The notes below the pieces were generated by a model. The model had not been told where the DNA came from. It ran no database searches and saw only the letters and a program-made list of their open reading frames with translations. A stretch of DNA of 64,000 nucleotides, taken from Sceloporus undulatus (lineage: Eukaryota; Chordata; Lepidosauria; Squamata; Phrynosomatidae). Positions 21,947 to 32,446 of this stretch are shown in pieces. Position 1 is the stretch's first letter. The number at the start of each line of letters is the position of its first letter. Position numbers and translations under genes: made by a program. The stretch covers positions 181,773,496 to 181,837,495 of the forward strand of contig NC_056523.1 in NCBI RefSeq assembly GCF_019175285.1, written 5' to 3'.

Positions 21947-22600
21947 GATGAATGGCTGATAAAGGCAATGGATGTAATTGAGATGGATATGATTACAATG
22001 AGGTTAAAAGATACAGATGAATATGAAAGTAATTTAGAGAATATATGGAAACCACTGATCAACATTTGTGAAAACGATGGTTCTAATATAGAAATATAAG
22101 AATAATTGGGATATAAAAATCTAAAGTTGAAGCAGTATATGACATATACAGTAGATCTAGAAAATGAAAAAGATATTACATCTCCTGGCTGTCTCACCCC
22201 ACACCCTGCTCATACTCCTATGCTTAAGAACGATATAGGTTAAAGCATAATTAAAGCATAACTGGAATAAGGTCTTCTTGATGTAATATGAAAAGGGAAG
22301 ATACAAGAATTTGACAATTCCATTGAAAGTGGAAATTTAAAGGGCTATAAGACATACTATGAATACTTAATACATAGGCTTGTACAATAAAAACAGCAAC
22401 ATGTAAGTAAACATTGTAGAGAAATGAAGTCGAGAATATTCAGCATGGATCGGAGAATGTAACCCAGAATTGCTGGAAATAGAATAACCTCAATAGATAT
22501 CATAGAGGGAGGTGGTACCGGATGTTAAATTTTGTTTTTGTTTTTGTCTTTTGAATTTTGACTCTTGAATAAAAAAAATACAGTGCCATAATACAATGCT
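21947..22600 (+). mobile_element. L1-like LINE 3' end
   Basis: Encodes DEWLIKAMDVIEMDMITMRL then YESNLENIWKPLINICEND before a stop, resembling the C-terminus of squamate L1 ORF2 (EEWL.K.LE..EM.KLT..I ... WKP...). It is followed by an A-rich 3' region with TGTTAAATTTTGTTTTTG and GACTCTTGAATAAAAAAAAT. Truncated by the gap on its 5' side. Confidence 0.45.
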
Positions 22601-22667
22601 GTCCTTTATATAAAATGCTTTGCTTTTTGGAATTTATATATTTTAAAAATATTTTCCATAGAATCAT

Positions 22668-23115
22668 GGCGTGTTACAGACCACCCATTTGGGGCGGCCT
22701 GTAACCGGCCCTTTCCCCGCCAGATCAGGGCCTCAGCTACCACAACGGCAACCTGGAAAGGGGTGTCCTTGGGGCTTCAAGCCCCAAGGACACCCGATGG
22801 CGGCGGGCCTTTCTCCCTTGCGTCACTGGCACAGCCATCTAAAGGCTGCGCCAGTGACGCAAACTGCAAAAGGAGCTCCGTTTCGGAGGTCCTTCTCATG
22901 CCACGGAAAGGGCACTCTATGCGCCCTCGCGCAATGTGATGGCATCACGTCCGCACCTCCCCATTTGGAGGCGGCGCGTTCGTGATGTCGTAATGGCGGC
23001 ACTGTGTACATAGGGCGCCGCCATTTTATACGTCCTGGGACGTAGTAGGGTTAGGTGCGTGCGTAAGGCACGCACTTTGACTAACCCTAGCACGTCCCCA
23101 GGACGTACTTTATGC
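22668..23115. mobile_element. GC-rich non-autonomous DNA element, copy 2
   Basis: Relative of 4199-4733: GTTACAGACCACCCATTTGG at the left, CGCCGCCATTTTATACGTCC and a terminal stem at 23030-23106, ending CGTGCGGAACGAGCC. It sits in an ATAGAATCAT-type CR1 terminus, the same word being present on both sides, so it probably inserted into a CR1 tail. No coding capacity. Confidence 0.55.
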
Positions 23116-23300
23116 CCGTGCGGAACGAGCCATAGAATCATAGAATAATAGAGTTGGAAGAGACCACACGGGCCATCTAGTCCAACCCCCTGCCATGTAG
23201 GAAATCCAAATTAAAGCATTCCCGACAGATGGCCATCTAGCCTCTGCTTAAAGACGTCTGTGGATGGTTGAATCTGTGGATAAAAAATCCGTGGCTGACT
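23116..23300 (-). mobile_element. CR1 3' end
   Basis: The plus strand reads CATAGAATCATAGAATAATA, GAGTTGGAAGAGACCACACG, GGCCATCTAGTCCAACCCCC, GATGGCCATCTAGCCTCTGC, the antisense CR1 3' terminus. It is followed by a Tigger-like scrap (GTGGATGGTTGAATCTGTGG). Confidence 0.7.
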
Positions 23301-23608
23301 ATATCGTTTACTCTTTAGGATCTTTTCTAGTTCTTCCATAGCAGCCCTGCCCATTTGGTATTGATACTTCTTCCCAAATACCAGATGGGGTAGGATGCAT
23401 GCTTTAAAATGCAGCCTGCATGACATTCTGCTTGGAATAGAGTGGTGCGATATAACTTCTCATCCGAAGCTGTAGCCATAGGCCCAAAGTGGGAAGAGTC
23501 TTTCCCTGAGAGTATTCCTATTTTTTTAACCCACTGACAAGATGCATTGTAAGGGGTGCCATAGTATTTTACCGCATTGCTCAGTAATACATAAACCTGT
23601 TCTGAGCT
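23301..23608. other. no recognised feature
   Basis: No gene or repeat end recognised between the CR1 piece and the second arm. Confidence 0.3.
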
Positions 23609-24733
23609 TTCTGTGTTCTGAACAGTGAGTACAAAGGCAGAAACATAATGAAGAAAAAGGGAGCAGTTTATTTATTTATTTATTTATTTTAAAAAGAGAA
23701 TTTTCATTCTGTATTGTTCTACTATTTTTTGGGGGGGGGGGGGTATCACTGGGTTTAAGATTGACAGCCTAAATGTCAGTCACAGAATTTCTGATTAGGT
23801 TTATTTTCACTTCATCCTTAATTACTGTGGATTCCCTTTATTAGTAAAGTTCAGACAGCATATTCTTGTTTCATAAGTCCATATCTAAAAGAACCTTTTG
23901 CAGCACATGCCAAAGGACCTTTTGGGACACCCATGTTGCCCCTCATGCAAAACTGGCAAACTAGGAAGTATTTAATGGTTTTAGGTTCATGTTTTGTCCA
24001 AACCTGGAAATAGCATTTACTGTCTCAGAACAAGCAGGGTTTATGTGCCTTCCTTTAAATTGTGGTTAACCATATTGTTCAGTTAACAAAATACAGTTAA
24101 TAACATGTTTGTAATAATTATGGTTCACCAAGTTGTTAACGATTTTTCCCAGGTCTGCCAAAAATGAGAAACTTTTGTCAGTGAAGACACCTTGGGGTTG
24201 TTGTTTTTGCAGGGGGGGGGGGGTTGCTTGTGTACATGTAGAAAAGGGCAAAGGGTGTGTATGCACAGTGGTAAGCTCATTCAGATCTCATTTTATGAAG
24301 GTGGGATTTATTTATTTACTAATATTTATATCCTGCCCTATATCCAATTATCTTTGGGAGGTTTATGATAACATCAGTAAGATTGTCTAAGAGAGTGTAG
24401 CTTTCTCCATTCATGATTTTTAAAAATAGTCTTGGGGTCATTCCCACTGCAGTTTGCTCCGAAGCGGGATTCGGGGCTAACGACCTTCGTTCCCATTTGA
24501 AACCACTTCCGATCCTCATTGGGTTGATTCCAGGAGGGAAGAAACAGGGCAAACACAAATAACACAGGGTTTCCTGACACTACTTTGGAAGTGTTTTTTG
24601 GAGGAAGAATAGGGATGCCATAACCCGGCGGCCCCCCGTGACAAACCCGCTTTTGGGGGCCCCTTCCCGGTCCCGGTCTGGTTTGGCCCCTAGCCCCCGG
24701 TTCAGCCTTCCCCACCGTCCTGCGCGGCTGTGC
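23609..24733 (-). repeat. inverted-duplication arm 2
   Basis: Reverse complement of 20822-21921, with small indels. Includes the hAT right end (TAGGGATGCCATAACCCGG at 24609) and its AGGAAGAA flank, showing that it is the same insertion, not an independent one. Ends exactly at a 100-N gap. Confidence 0.85.
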
Positions 24734-24833
24734 NNNNNNNNNNNNNNNNNNNNNNNNNNNNNNNNNNNNNNNNNNNNNNNNNNNNNNNNNNNNNNNNNNN
24801 NNNNNNNNNNNNNNNNNNNNNNNNNNNNNNNNN
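24734..24833. other. assembly gap (100 N)
   Basis: Exactly 100 N within the mirrored hAT element. Confidence 0.95.
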
Positions 24834-25055
24834 ATAACGGGAGACCATGGCCTGGCTTCCCTTTTTGCCCGCAATGCCCAAAAAGGGAAGGAATGACGCT
24901 TAAACTACGGGAGCGTTGCGCAATGGGCTCCCATAGAAATGAATGGCGTCTGGAAGGACGTCACGCTTTCACGTTATTGCGCAACGTTGGTGACGCTAAC
25001 ATTGCGCGATAGGCAGGAAAAATCACCAAAACTCGTGTCTGATAAACCTCATAGA
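24834..25055. other. CpG-rich unassigned segment
   Basis: Contains GTTGCGCAATGGGC, GTTATTGCGCAACGTTGG and ACATTGCGCGATAGGC: GCGCAA words in both orientations and many CpGs, unlike its surroundings. Probably part of a young DNA element cut by the gap. Confidence 0.35.
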
Positions 25056-25057
25056 CT

Positions 25058-25265
25058 TAGGCTGCATCCACACTGCATGAATAATCTAGTTCGACACCAC
25101 TTTAACTGCCATGGCTCATGACTATAGTTTATTTTGTCACCAGTGCTCTCTGACCAAAAAGGCTGAATGTCTCACAAAATTGCAATTCCCAGAATGCCAT
25201 AGCATTGAACTATGGCAGTTAAAGTGGTGTCAAACTGCATTAATTCTGCAGTGGAGATGCAGACA
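25058..25265. mobile_element. palindromic MITE
   Basis: AGGCTGCATCCACACTGCAT...GACACCACTTTAACTGCC on the left mirrors GGCAGTTAAAGTGGTGTC...CTGCAGTGGAGATGCAG on the right. Best-preserved member of the family first noted at 15806. Confidence 0.75.
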
Positions 25266-25379
25266 GAGAAAGAAAGAACAGCAAATAGGGTTCCCTACTT
25301 CCTCTGCTACATAGCTAAGCATGTGTAAGATTATGGGACGAAGACTGCGACTGAGAATTGCAGCCATCCACACTCAGCT

Positions 25380-26155
25380 AATGTGAGATGAACCCAGACT
25401 TGTCTCTCCATCTGACGGCTCAGGTGGATGCGATGGCCAGGAGCACTTGCTATCAGCTTTGACTGATATGCCAGCTGGCCCCTTCCTGGAGCCGGAAGAC
25501 CTTGAAACATTTTGCGCTGTAACCTCTTGGCTCGACTTTTGTAATGCGCTCTACATGGGGCTATCTTTGTGTCAAGTTCGGAAACTTCAATTGGTACAGA
25601 ATATGGCAGCCCGGATGGTTACTGGCACATCTAGATTCGCCCACATTACACCAGTTTTAAAATCCCTTCACTGGCTGCCTGTTAGTTTCCGTGCAAGATA
25701 CAAAGCGTTGGTTTTAACTTTTAAAGCCCTACATGGCTTGGGTCCTGACTTCTTGCAGGAACGCCTTCTCCCATATCATCCTCCCCGCACTCTCCGCTCT
25801 GCAGGGAGGAATCTGCTTCAACCAGAGGACTAGACTTTCGGCAGTGACCCTGTGATCTTTTTAAGCAACCGCTCCTAGACTCTGGAACGACGTGCCGGAC
25901 GAGATCCGTCAGATTACCACCTTGGAAACCTTTAAGAAGGCTATTAAGACAGATCTCTTCCGGCAGGCCTTTCCAGACTAGGTCCACCTCGATTTACCTG
26001 CCTCTCCCCACAGATACTTTTTCTCCTCTTTTCTCCAACCTCATTTCTATCCTATCTGGATCCTGCTATACACTTCCTACCAATCTTCTACTTATTTTAA
26101 CTGTTATTTTATACTATTGTTTTTAATGTCCTTCTGGTTTAATCTCCTTTTAGTA
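25380..26155 (+). mobile_element. L2-group LINE, ORF2 C-terminus and 3' UTR
   Basis: Encodes SWLDFCNALYMGLSLCQVRK, LQLVQNMAARMVTGTSRFAH and ITPVLKSLHWLPVSFRARYK, then ALHGLGPDFLQE: the conserved region after the reverse transcriptase in L2/CR1-group LINEs. The reading frame changes near the end and no RT domain is present. The following T-rich DNA (CTTCCTACCAATCTTCTAC...) fits an L2 3' UTR. Related to 33600-35530. Confidence 0.75.
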
Positions 26156-26159
26156 TTAC

Positions 26160-27560
26160 TTAAACCGGATTATTTTTGCAATGTGTTTTGGATGAAGATC
26201 TTCAAATGTAAGTTGGTTTGTTTTGGAGAATCCATGGATAAGCGGAATACTGTAACTGGACTTGAGCATCGCCGTGAATTGAATTTTGGAACCAGACCCC
26301 ATCGGATACCAAGGGCCCACTGTGCCATGCTGAAACCGATTTTATCAATACACAATAAATGGCGTTAGGTCTTATGATTCAGACCAGTATCACCATGTGT
26401 GCCTAGTGGCCTTATGCATCTGAGGAATTAGCTTTACGAAAGCTGATGCTGCCATCTCTTCTTTCAGTTAGTCTCAAAGGTGCTGCAAGACACTGATTTT
26501 ACAGACTAATGGGGCTCTATATATATGGATATGGTCATGATGATCTGGGGGCTCCTGAGCATGTCCAGGTGCTCTCTGCATTCCTTTTTAAAATCAGAAC
26601 CAAGAAACCTTGCAGCCCAGGAGAAAAGCCTGGGCATAAATGGAAGAAATAACCATAGGCTTCTTCTTTGGAGGTCTTTAAGCAGAGGCTGGATGGCTCC
26701 TTGTTGGGGGCTTTGACTGAGAGTTCCGCATGGCAGAACGGGGGTGGACTGGATCAGGGCCCTGTGACCTCTTCCAACTCTACGAATCTATGATTGTGAT
26801 CCTTGGAGCCATGGGGCTGGGAGGACCATGGGCTCAGCCAACAATGGCTGATTAGCATAGCCCTGAGGTCATTTGAAGTCAAAAATGGCTTAGCTGGCTG
26901 CCTGAGCATAAGCCTCCAGAAGGCCTAGGCATTTGGCCTTTGGCAGCCCTACGATTGAGACATGGATATCTTTTCCATTGTGTCTTCGATCCTGGTTTTA
27001 TCTGGGGGATGTTCAGGAGTGAAGATCGTTTTGTTGAACAAACATTCCTTCAGACTCGTCCTTGACAATTCGGTCCAGGAGGTTGTGATACAGGTGCAGG
27101 AGGGTGGGCTGCATGGTTCTGCTCGCCATAGCTGTCCTGGCATTCTTCCTTGCACTTTCCGAGTCCGAACAGAGAGACCTCTACTGCCCCCACGTAGGTG
27201 AGGGATGGCGCCCAGCGAGGCAGGTGAGTAGTGGCTGGTCTCCATCTCCTATTGGGGAAGGTGCACCTTGAATATAGCTCTCTCCTAGTAGGGGAATGTG
27301 CACTTAAAGTTGTTGCACAGAAAGACCTAGAGATTCCTAGAGAGATGCTCTACTAGGCCTTGTATCTCCAGGGCAGTTCTATGGTCAGTGTCTGTAGGAC
27401 GTTGCCAGAATTGCACTGGAGGAGGACCTAGATTTCTAGAGAGGTGTCTCTCAGGTAAAAACCTGGTGGTTTTGTATTTGCGTTTTCATATATGGGGGTC
27501 TTCTGCCCCTAACCTAGCGAATATGGAGGAGCACAAGTGTTTTAAATTATGCAGTTTGTG
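26160..27560 (+). repeat. triplicated segment, copy A
   Basis: The order Tigger-like scrap, TTACAGACTAATGGGGC tail, CR1 3' end, the GCCAACAATGGCTGATTAGC block and the GGACCTAGATTTCTAGAG repeat is the same as in 28383-29815. Copy A shows many single-base deletions relative to copy B (for example CTTGCAGCCCAGG versus CTTTGACTAGCCCAGG). It lies just before a 25-N gap. Confidence 0.8.
26683..26795 (+). mobile_element. CR1 3' end (copy A)
   Basis: TTTAAGCAGAGGCTGGATGG, GCAGAACGGGGGTGGACTGG and CTCTTCCAACTCTACGAATC form the sense-strand CR1 terminus. The same piece occurs at 28910-29026. Confidence 0.7.
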
Positions 27561-27598
27561 ATCAAGGGCATCACAGCTTCAGTTCTGCTTATGGAGGT

Positions 27599-27660
27599 CC
27601 AAAACACTCTGCAGAAACAACCCATTTGAGACCTCTTTGAGCCCTGGCTTGGTGCTAGGG
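27599..27660. mobile_element. palindromic MITE fragment
   Basis: CCAAAACACTCTGCAGAAAC and CCCATTTGAGACCTCTTTGA form the left end only, followed by a 'panel' repeat scrap (ATTATTCTGCTTACTTCACT) up to about 27760. Confidence 0.5.
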
Positions 27661-27798
27661 GAATTTTTATTATTATTATATATTATTTATTCTGCTTACT
27701 TCACTCGGAATCCAAGTGGATTACAACACTTAATACAAGATACAGTTAAAAAGTCTAAAACCCTTTCCCTCTCCCCCCCCCCCCGTTATAAAAACATC

Positions 27799-27823
27799 NN
27801 NNNNNNNNNNNNNNNNNNNNNNN
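27799..27823. other. assembly gap (25 N)
   Basis: Exactly 25 N. The sequence right of it (TTTGTATCTCCTCCAGGGCA) repeats 27356-27405. Confidence 0.95.
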
Positions 27824-27961
27824 CCTTTGTATCTCCTCCAGGGCAGTTCTATGGTCAGTGTCTGTAGGACTACTAATAGATGTGTATTTCCATGCACCTA
27901 AAAGACAGTATAATAAATGAATCAGTCATCCATCAAAGGATATCAGAAGAAGACTAACATC

Positions 27962-28153
27962 TAATCTGCAATTCAAAAACAATGTAGTTTGACACCACTT
28001 TAACTGGGGATTTGTAGCTGCTGGAGCACTAGAGCTCTCCTTCAGAGAAGGCTAGATATCTCCACAAAGCACAAACCGAGAATCCTATAGCATGGAGCCA
28101 TGGCTGTTTAAGCCGGGTCAAACTGCATTAATTCTACAGTGTAGATACAGCCT
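27962..28153. mobile_element. palindromic MITE
   Basis: AATGTAGTTTGACACCACTT...GGGATTTGTAGCTGCTGG on the left mirrors ATAGCATGGAGCCATGGC...AACTGCATTAATTCTACAG on the right. Degraded copy of the 25058 family. Confidence 0.65.
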
Positions 28154-28210
28154 GAGTCAAGGAAGAGATTTCAGTATTAATCCAAGCTTGCATTCAGGAA
28201 AGAAGTAGAT

Positions 28211-28400
28211 ATAGGTCCAAAACACACTGCAGAAATAATCCAGTTTGAGACGGCTTTAACTGCCCTGGCTCAATGGTAGAGAATTTTGGGAACTATGATT
28301 CTGTGAGACATTTAGCCATCTCTAGCAGAACTACAATTCCCAGGATTCCCTAGCACTGGCCCAGGGCAATTAAACCAGTCTTAAACTGGATTATTTTTGC
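28211..28400. mobile_element. palindromic MITE
   Basis: TCCAAAACACACTGCAGAAA...GAGACGGCTTTAACTGCC pairs with CAGTCTTAAACTGGATTA...GCAATGTGTTTTGGA. Its right end forms the start of triplicated copy B. Confidence 0.7.
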
Positions 28401-29815
28401 AATGTGTTTTGGATGAAGATCTTCAAATGTAAGTTGGTTTGTTTTGGAGAATCCGTGCATAAGCAGGGACTACTGTAACTGGACTTGAGCATCCGTGAAT
28501 TTGAATTTTGGAACCAGACCCCATCGGATACCAAGGGCCCACTGTGCCATGCTGAAACCGATTTTATCAATACAATAAAATGGACGTTACGGTCTTATAA
28601 TATCAGACCAGATATCACCATGGTGCCTAGTGGCCTTATGCATCTGAGGAATTAGACTTTACGAAAGCTGATGCTGCCATCTCTTTCTTTCAGTTAGTCT
28701 CAAAGGTGCTGCAAGACACTGATTTTACAGACTAATGAGGCTATATATATGACTAATGGTCATGATTGATCCTGGGGGCTCCTGAGCATGTCCAGAGTGC
28801 TCTCTTGCATTCCTTTTTAAAATCAGAACCAAGAAACCTTTGACTAGCCCAGGAGAAAAGCCTGGGCATAAATGAAAGAAATAACCATAGGCCTTCTTCT
28901 TTGGAGGTCTTTAAGCAGAGGCTGGATGGCCATCTGTTGGGGATGCTTTGACTGAGAGTTCCGCATGGCAGAACGGGGATGGACTGGATCAGGGCCCTTG
29001 TGACCTCTTCCAACTCTACGAATCTANNNNNNNNNNNNNNNNNNNNNNNNNCATGATCCTTGGAGCCATGGGGCTGGAGACCCTTGGGGCTGGAGACCCA
29101 TGGGCTCAGCCAACAATGGCTGATTAGCATAGCCCTGAGGTCATTTGAAGTCAAAATGGCTTAGCTGGCTGCCTGAGCCATAAGCTCCAGAAGGCCTAGG
29201 CATTTGGCCTTTGGCAGCCCTACGATTGAGACATGATATCTTTTCCATTGTGTCTTCGATCCTGGCTTTTATCTGGGGATGTCAGGAGTGAAGATCGTTT
29301 TGTCGAACAAACATTCCTTCAGACTCGGCCCTGACAATCTCGCCCAGGAGGTGTGGATACAGGTGCAGGACGGGGGGGCTGCATGGTTCTGCTCGCCATA
29401 GCTGTCCTGGCATTCTTCCTTGCACTTTCCGAGTCCGAACAGAGAGACCTCACTGCCCCCACGTAGGTGAGGATGGCGCCCAGCGAGGCAGGTGAGTAGT
29501 GGCTGGCGTCTCCCATCTCCTGTGAAAGGTCGCACCTTGAATATAGCTTCTCCCTAGTAGGGAAGTGCACTTAAAGTTGTTGCACAGAAAGACCTAGAGA
29601 CCTAGAGAGAATGCTCTACTAGGCCTTTGTATCTCCCTCAGGGCAGTTCTATGGTCATTGTCTGTAGGACGTTGGCCAGAATGCACTGGAGAGGACCTAG
29701 AGATTTCTAGAGAGGTGTCCTCTCAGGTAAAACCATGGTGGTTTTGTTATTTGCGGTTTTCCATATTTGGGGTCTTCTGCCCTACCTAGCGAATATGGAG
29801 GGACAAGTGTAATAT
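28383..29815 (+). repeat. triplicated segment, copy B
   Basis: Same content and order as 26160-27560 and better preserved. Its CR1 terminus (28910-29026) ends at a 25-N gap where copy A simply continues with GATTGTGATCCTTGGAGCC. Confidence 0.8.
29027..29051. other. assembly gap (25 N)
   Basis: Exactly 25 N. By comparison with copy A, only about ten bases may be missing here. Confidence 0.95.
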
Positions 29816-29835
29816 TAGCAGTTTGATGATCAAGG

Positions 29836-30303
29836 GCGGGATAGGCAACCTGCGGCCCGCGGGCCGGATGCGGCCCGGCGAGGCCTTGGGACTGGCCCCA
29901 GCCTGGTCCTGCGCCGATTGCCGCCTGGGCCTTTGGCCTCTCGCGCACAGGGGCAATTGTCTAGAAGAAGCCTCAGAAACATGCATTTATATTAACATTT
30001 TTAAAAAATAAATATAAATAAATAAAAAATTATTTGTAGATACCGCCCTTCCAGGATCAGGGCGGTGAACAGCAATCAAAGACATTACAATATAAACATC
30101 AACAGCAATCAAACAATGCAAACAAAAATCAGCAATTTTTTTTTTAGTGTCCTCCATTTTTTAAAAAAGAGTCCACCATTTGAAAATTTTGTCCTCATTT
30201 GTCCCAGTTTATTTATTTATTAAATTTATGAAAATTATTTAATTATTATTTTTTGGCTTCGGCCCCCCAGTTGTCTGAAGGGACAGCAACCCGGCCCCCT
30301 GCC
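29836..30303 (+). mobile_element. hAT-type element fragment (GGTAGGCAACC family)
   Basis: GGGATAGGCAACCTGCGGCC and GGGACTGGCCCCAGCCTGGT match the left part of 52422-53603, and GGCCCCCCAGTTGTCTGAAG matches its right part. The middle is replaced by a 'panel' repeat (GATACCGCCCTTCCAGGATC) and a GTCCTCCATTTTTT scrap. Broken copy. Confidence 0.6.
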
Positions 30304-30304
30304 C

Positions 30305-30772
30305 TATGGTTATTTCTTCCATTTATGCCCAGGCTTTTCTCCTGGGCTAATCAAAGGTTTCTTGGTTCTGATTTTAAAAAGGAATGCAAGAGAGCACTCT
30401 GGACATGCTCAGGAGCTCCCAGGATCAATCATGACCATTAGTCATATATATAGCCTCATTAGTCTGTAAAATCAGTGTCTTACAGCACCTTTGAGACTAA
30501 GTGAAAGAAAGAGATGGCAGCATCAGCTTTCGTAAAGTCTAATTCCTCAGATGCATATGGCCACTAGGCAACATGGTGATGTCTGGTCTGATATCATAAG
30601 ACCATAACATCCATTTTATTGTATTGATAAAATCGGTTTCAGCATGGCACAGTGGGCCCTTGGTATCCGATGGGGTCTGGTTCCAAAATTCAAATTCACG
30701 GATGCTCAAGTCCAGTTACAGTAGTCCCTGCTTATCCATGGATTCTCCAAAACAAACCAACTTACATTTGGT
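30305..30772 (-). repeat. triplicated segment, copy C (inverted, partial)
   Basis: Reverse complement of the first 500 bp of copies A and B: TTATTTCTTCCATTTATGCC, GGAATGCAAGAGAGCACTCT, GTCTGTAAAATCAGTGTCTT, ATCCGATGGGGTCTGGTTCC. Accurate sequence compared with copy A. Confidence 0.8.
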
Positions 30773-31480
30773 ATTGAATACCTTACTCTGCAATTACCAC
30801 ACATACATACGCACACATGTAAGCATCATGTAACACTATGTCTGCATAGGCCAGCAGGATTCCAATCTACACTTCAAGTTTCCTCACTGTGTTTTGGATT
30901 CCCAGACTCTGCCAGCCAAATTCCTGGTCTCCTCCCCATTACCTTGTCAGACTCCCTGTTTCCACAACTCGCTTTGTTCACCTCTTACTAAAATATACAG
31001 CTGCTGGTCCAAGCATCATTGGATTTAGTTGTACACTACACAATTTTTTTCATTCTCTAGCAAAGCTGTGTAATGCTTTAAATTTTATAACAACACACAG
31101 GTATTTCTTGATTCATGTCATAAACTGTTTAACACCTAGTACAAGAGTAACATGCAGTTTCCCCATGACAAATGTCTCCACACTCTTGAAAATGGGGACA
31201 AGTGCCAGAAAGAATGCCAAGGAGCAGGAAAAACATATGGAGCTGCCTAAAATGTCCTCCTTCCTTCTAGGCTCCCAAAAGAAGCCCATGAGTGCTTCCT
31301 TTATCTTTCAAGGCTATCCCAATACCTCCTTTTGGGCGGGGCTCCTTGTTAATATTTTCCTTTATCTGACTTCAAAGATTTATTATACACCACCAGGAAC
31401 AAACATCCTCTCATCCATACCCTTCCTCTTCTTGTTAATATTTAATAAAAGGCTAGAGGCATTACAAATCAAATTATTGA
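30773..31480. other. no recognised feature
   Basis: No gene or repeat terminus recognised. On the minus strand this is downstream of the ITGA5 polyadenylation candidate. Confidence 0.35.
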
Positions 31481-31502
31481 CAGCATGGAAAATATGGAAG
31501 CA

Positions 31503-32362
31503 TTTATTGCACATTGGACAATTTAAATTAAAAAGCAACCCCTGTCTCTGCTATTAGGAGGCGGCAGCAGCTTCCTCATTTCTTCTTCTTCCTTTTTAAT
31601 TAAAGTGGCATCTGAAAAATAAAATCTCTAGCAGTTTCCGGAGATCAGTGCGAAGACTGTCGGCAAGTCCGGGCCGACACCGGGCGATGGCTTGGCTTCC
31701 CAACGTGGCAAATCTTTGGCATTACAGGAGCATCCGGCTTTCCCAGCTTAAGTCTGTGTCCCACGTCATTCTCCCCAGGAAGCAGGCCAGGGGACGACTG
31801 GAAGTGAAAGCCCAGGACCTTCCATTCCGGCCTGTGGAAGGGAAAGGGCTGGACTTGGGAGGCGATTGTGCTTTTCTTCTTCAACAGCATCTTCCTTTTG
31901 ACCAAGCTTTTCAGAGAAGATTGACAGCTTGGAAACTGTCCAGGACGACACTCCTTTCCTCACAGATGGACGGAACAGGCAGCTTGACAGAGGGAGCCTG
32001 AGATCAGGCCAGCACCGGCCGCTCCAGCGGCTTCAAGTATTCCCTTTGACTGGGAGCAAAGGCTGCTGCCAATCTCAGTGAGGGCACGACGTGTTTGTAG
32101 GATCCAAGTCCCAAGGAACGGGGAAGAGAGGGAGGGCACTGAGCCTCGAGCTTACAACCTCTTTCAGTGAGGGGGAGAGGTGCCTGGCACACCGGTCTTT
32201 GTGGCAGTCCATTGGGGGGCTCAGCCGCTGTGGCCCTGCCCTTTCTATGCCCTGCTGGTGTTGGCTGTGCTCCCCTCCCCGGTGCTCATGGCAGATGATA
32301 CTGGTGCCCCTCTGCAGGGCAGCAGCGACAACACACATATGCAGAGGGCAATGCTGGACATG
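31503..32362 (-). other. ITGA5: probable ITGA5 3' UTR
   Basis: Begins immediately after the ITGA5 stop codon on the minus strand. It is free of recognisable transposons for about 860 bp, in contrast with most of the window, and contains an AATAAA on the minus strand at 31503-31508. The length is in the range expected for an integrin alpha-5 3' UTR. The actual cleavage site cannot be seen. Confidence 0.45.
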
Positions 32363-32446
32363 CTAGGCCTCTGACGCTGCTTGTGGCTTCAGCTGAGCCT
32401 TCTCCATGGCCGTGCCGTAAGGAAGAGAGCGTTTGAAGAAGCCCAG
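32363..32446 (-). CDS. ITGA5: integrin alpha-5, last coding exon (cytoplasmic tail)
   Basis: Encodes the whole cytoplasmic tail, [18 protein letters not shown] then LKPQAASEA and a TAG stop (32363-32365): 27 residues, as in mammals. GFFKR is the conserved membrane-proximal motif of integrin alpha subunits that holds the alpha/beta tails together and controls activation. The tail closely matches mammalian alpha-5 (remembered ending PPATSDA). The S-x-A C-terminus, which in human binds the PDZ protein GIPC, is kept as SEA. The acceptor is TTCCTTCCACAG followed by CTGGGC, phase 0, matching the donor of the exon at 35956-36078. Alpha-5 pairs with beta-1 as the fibronectin receptor at the plasma membrane. 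A processed pseudogene is excluded by the intron. Confidence 0.93.
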   Translation of the reverse strand: MGFFKRSLPYGTAMEKAQLKPQAASEA

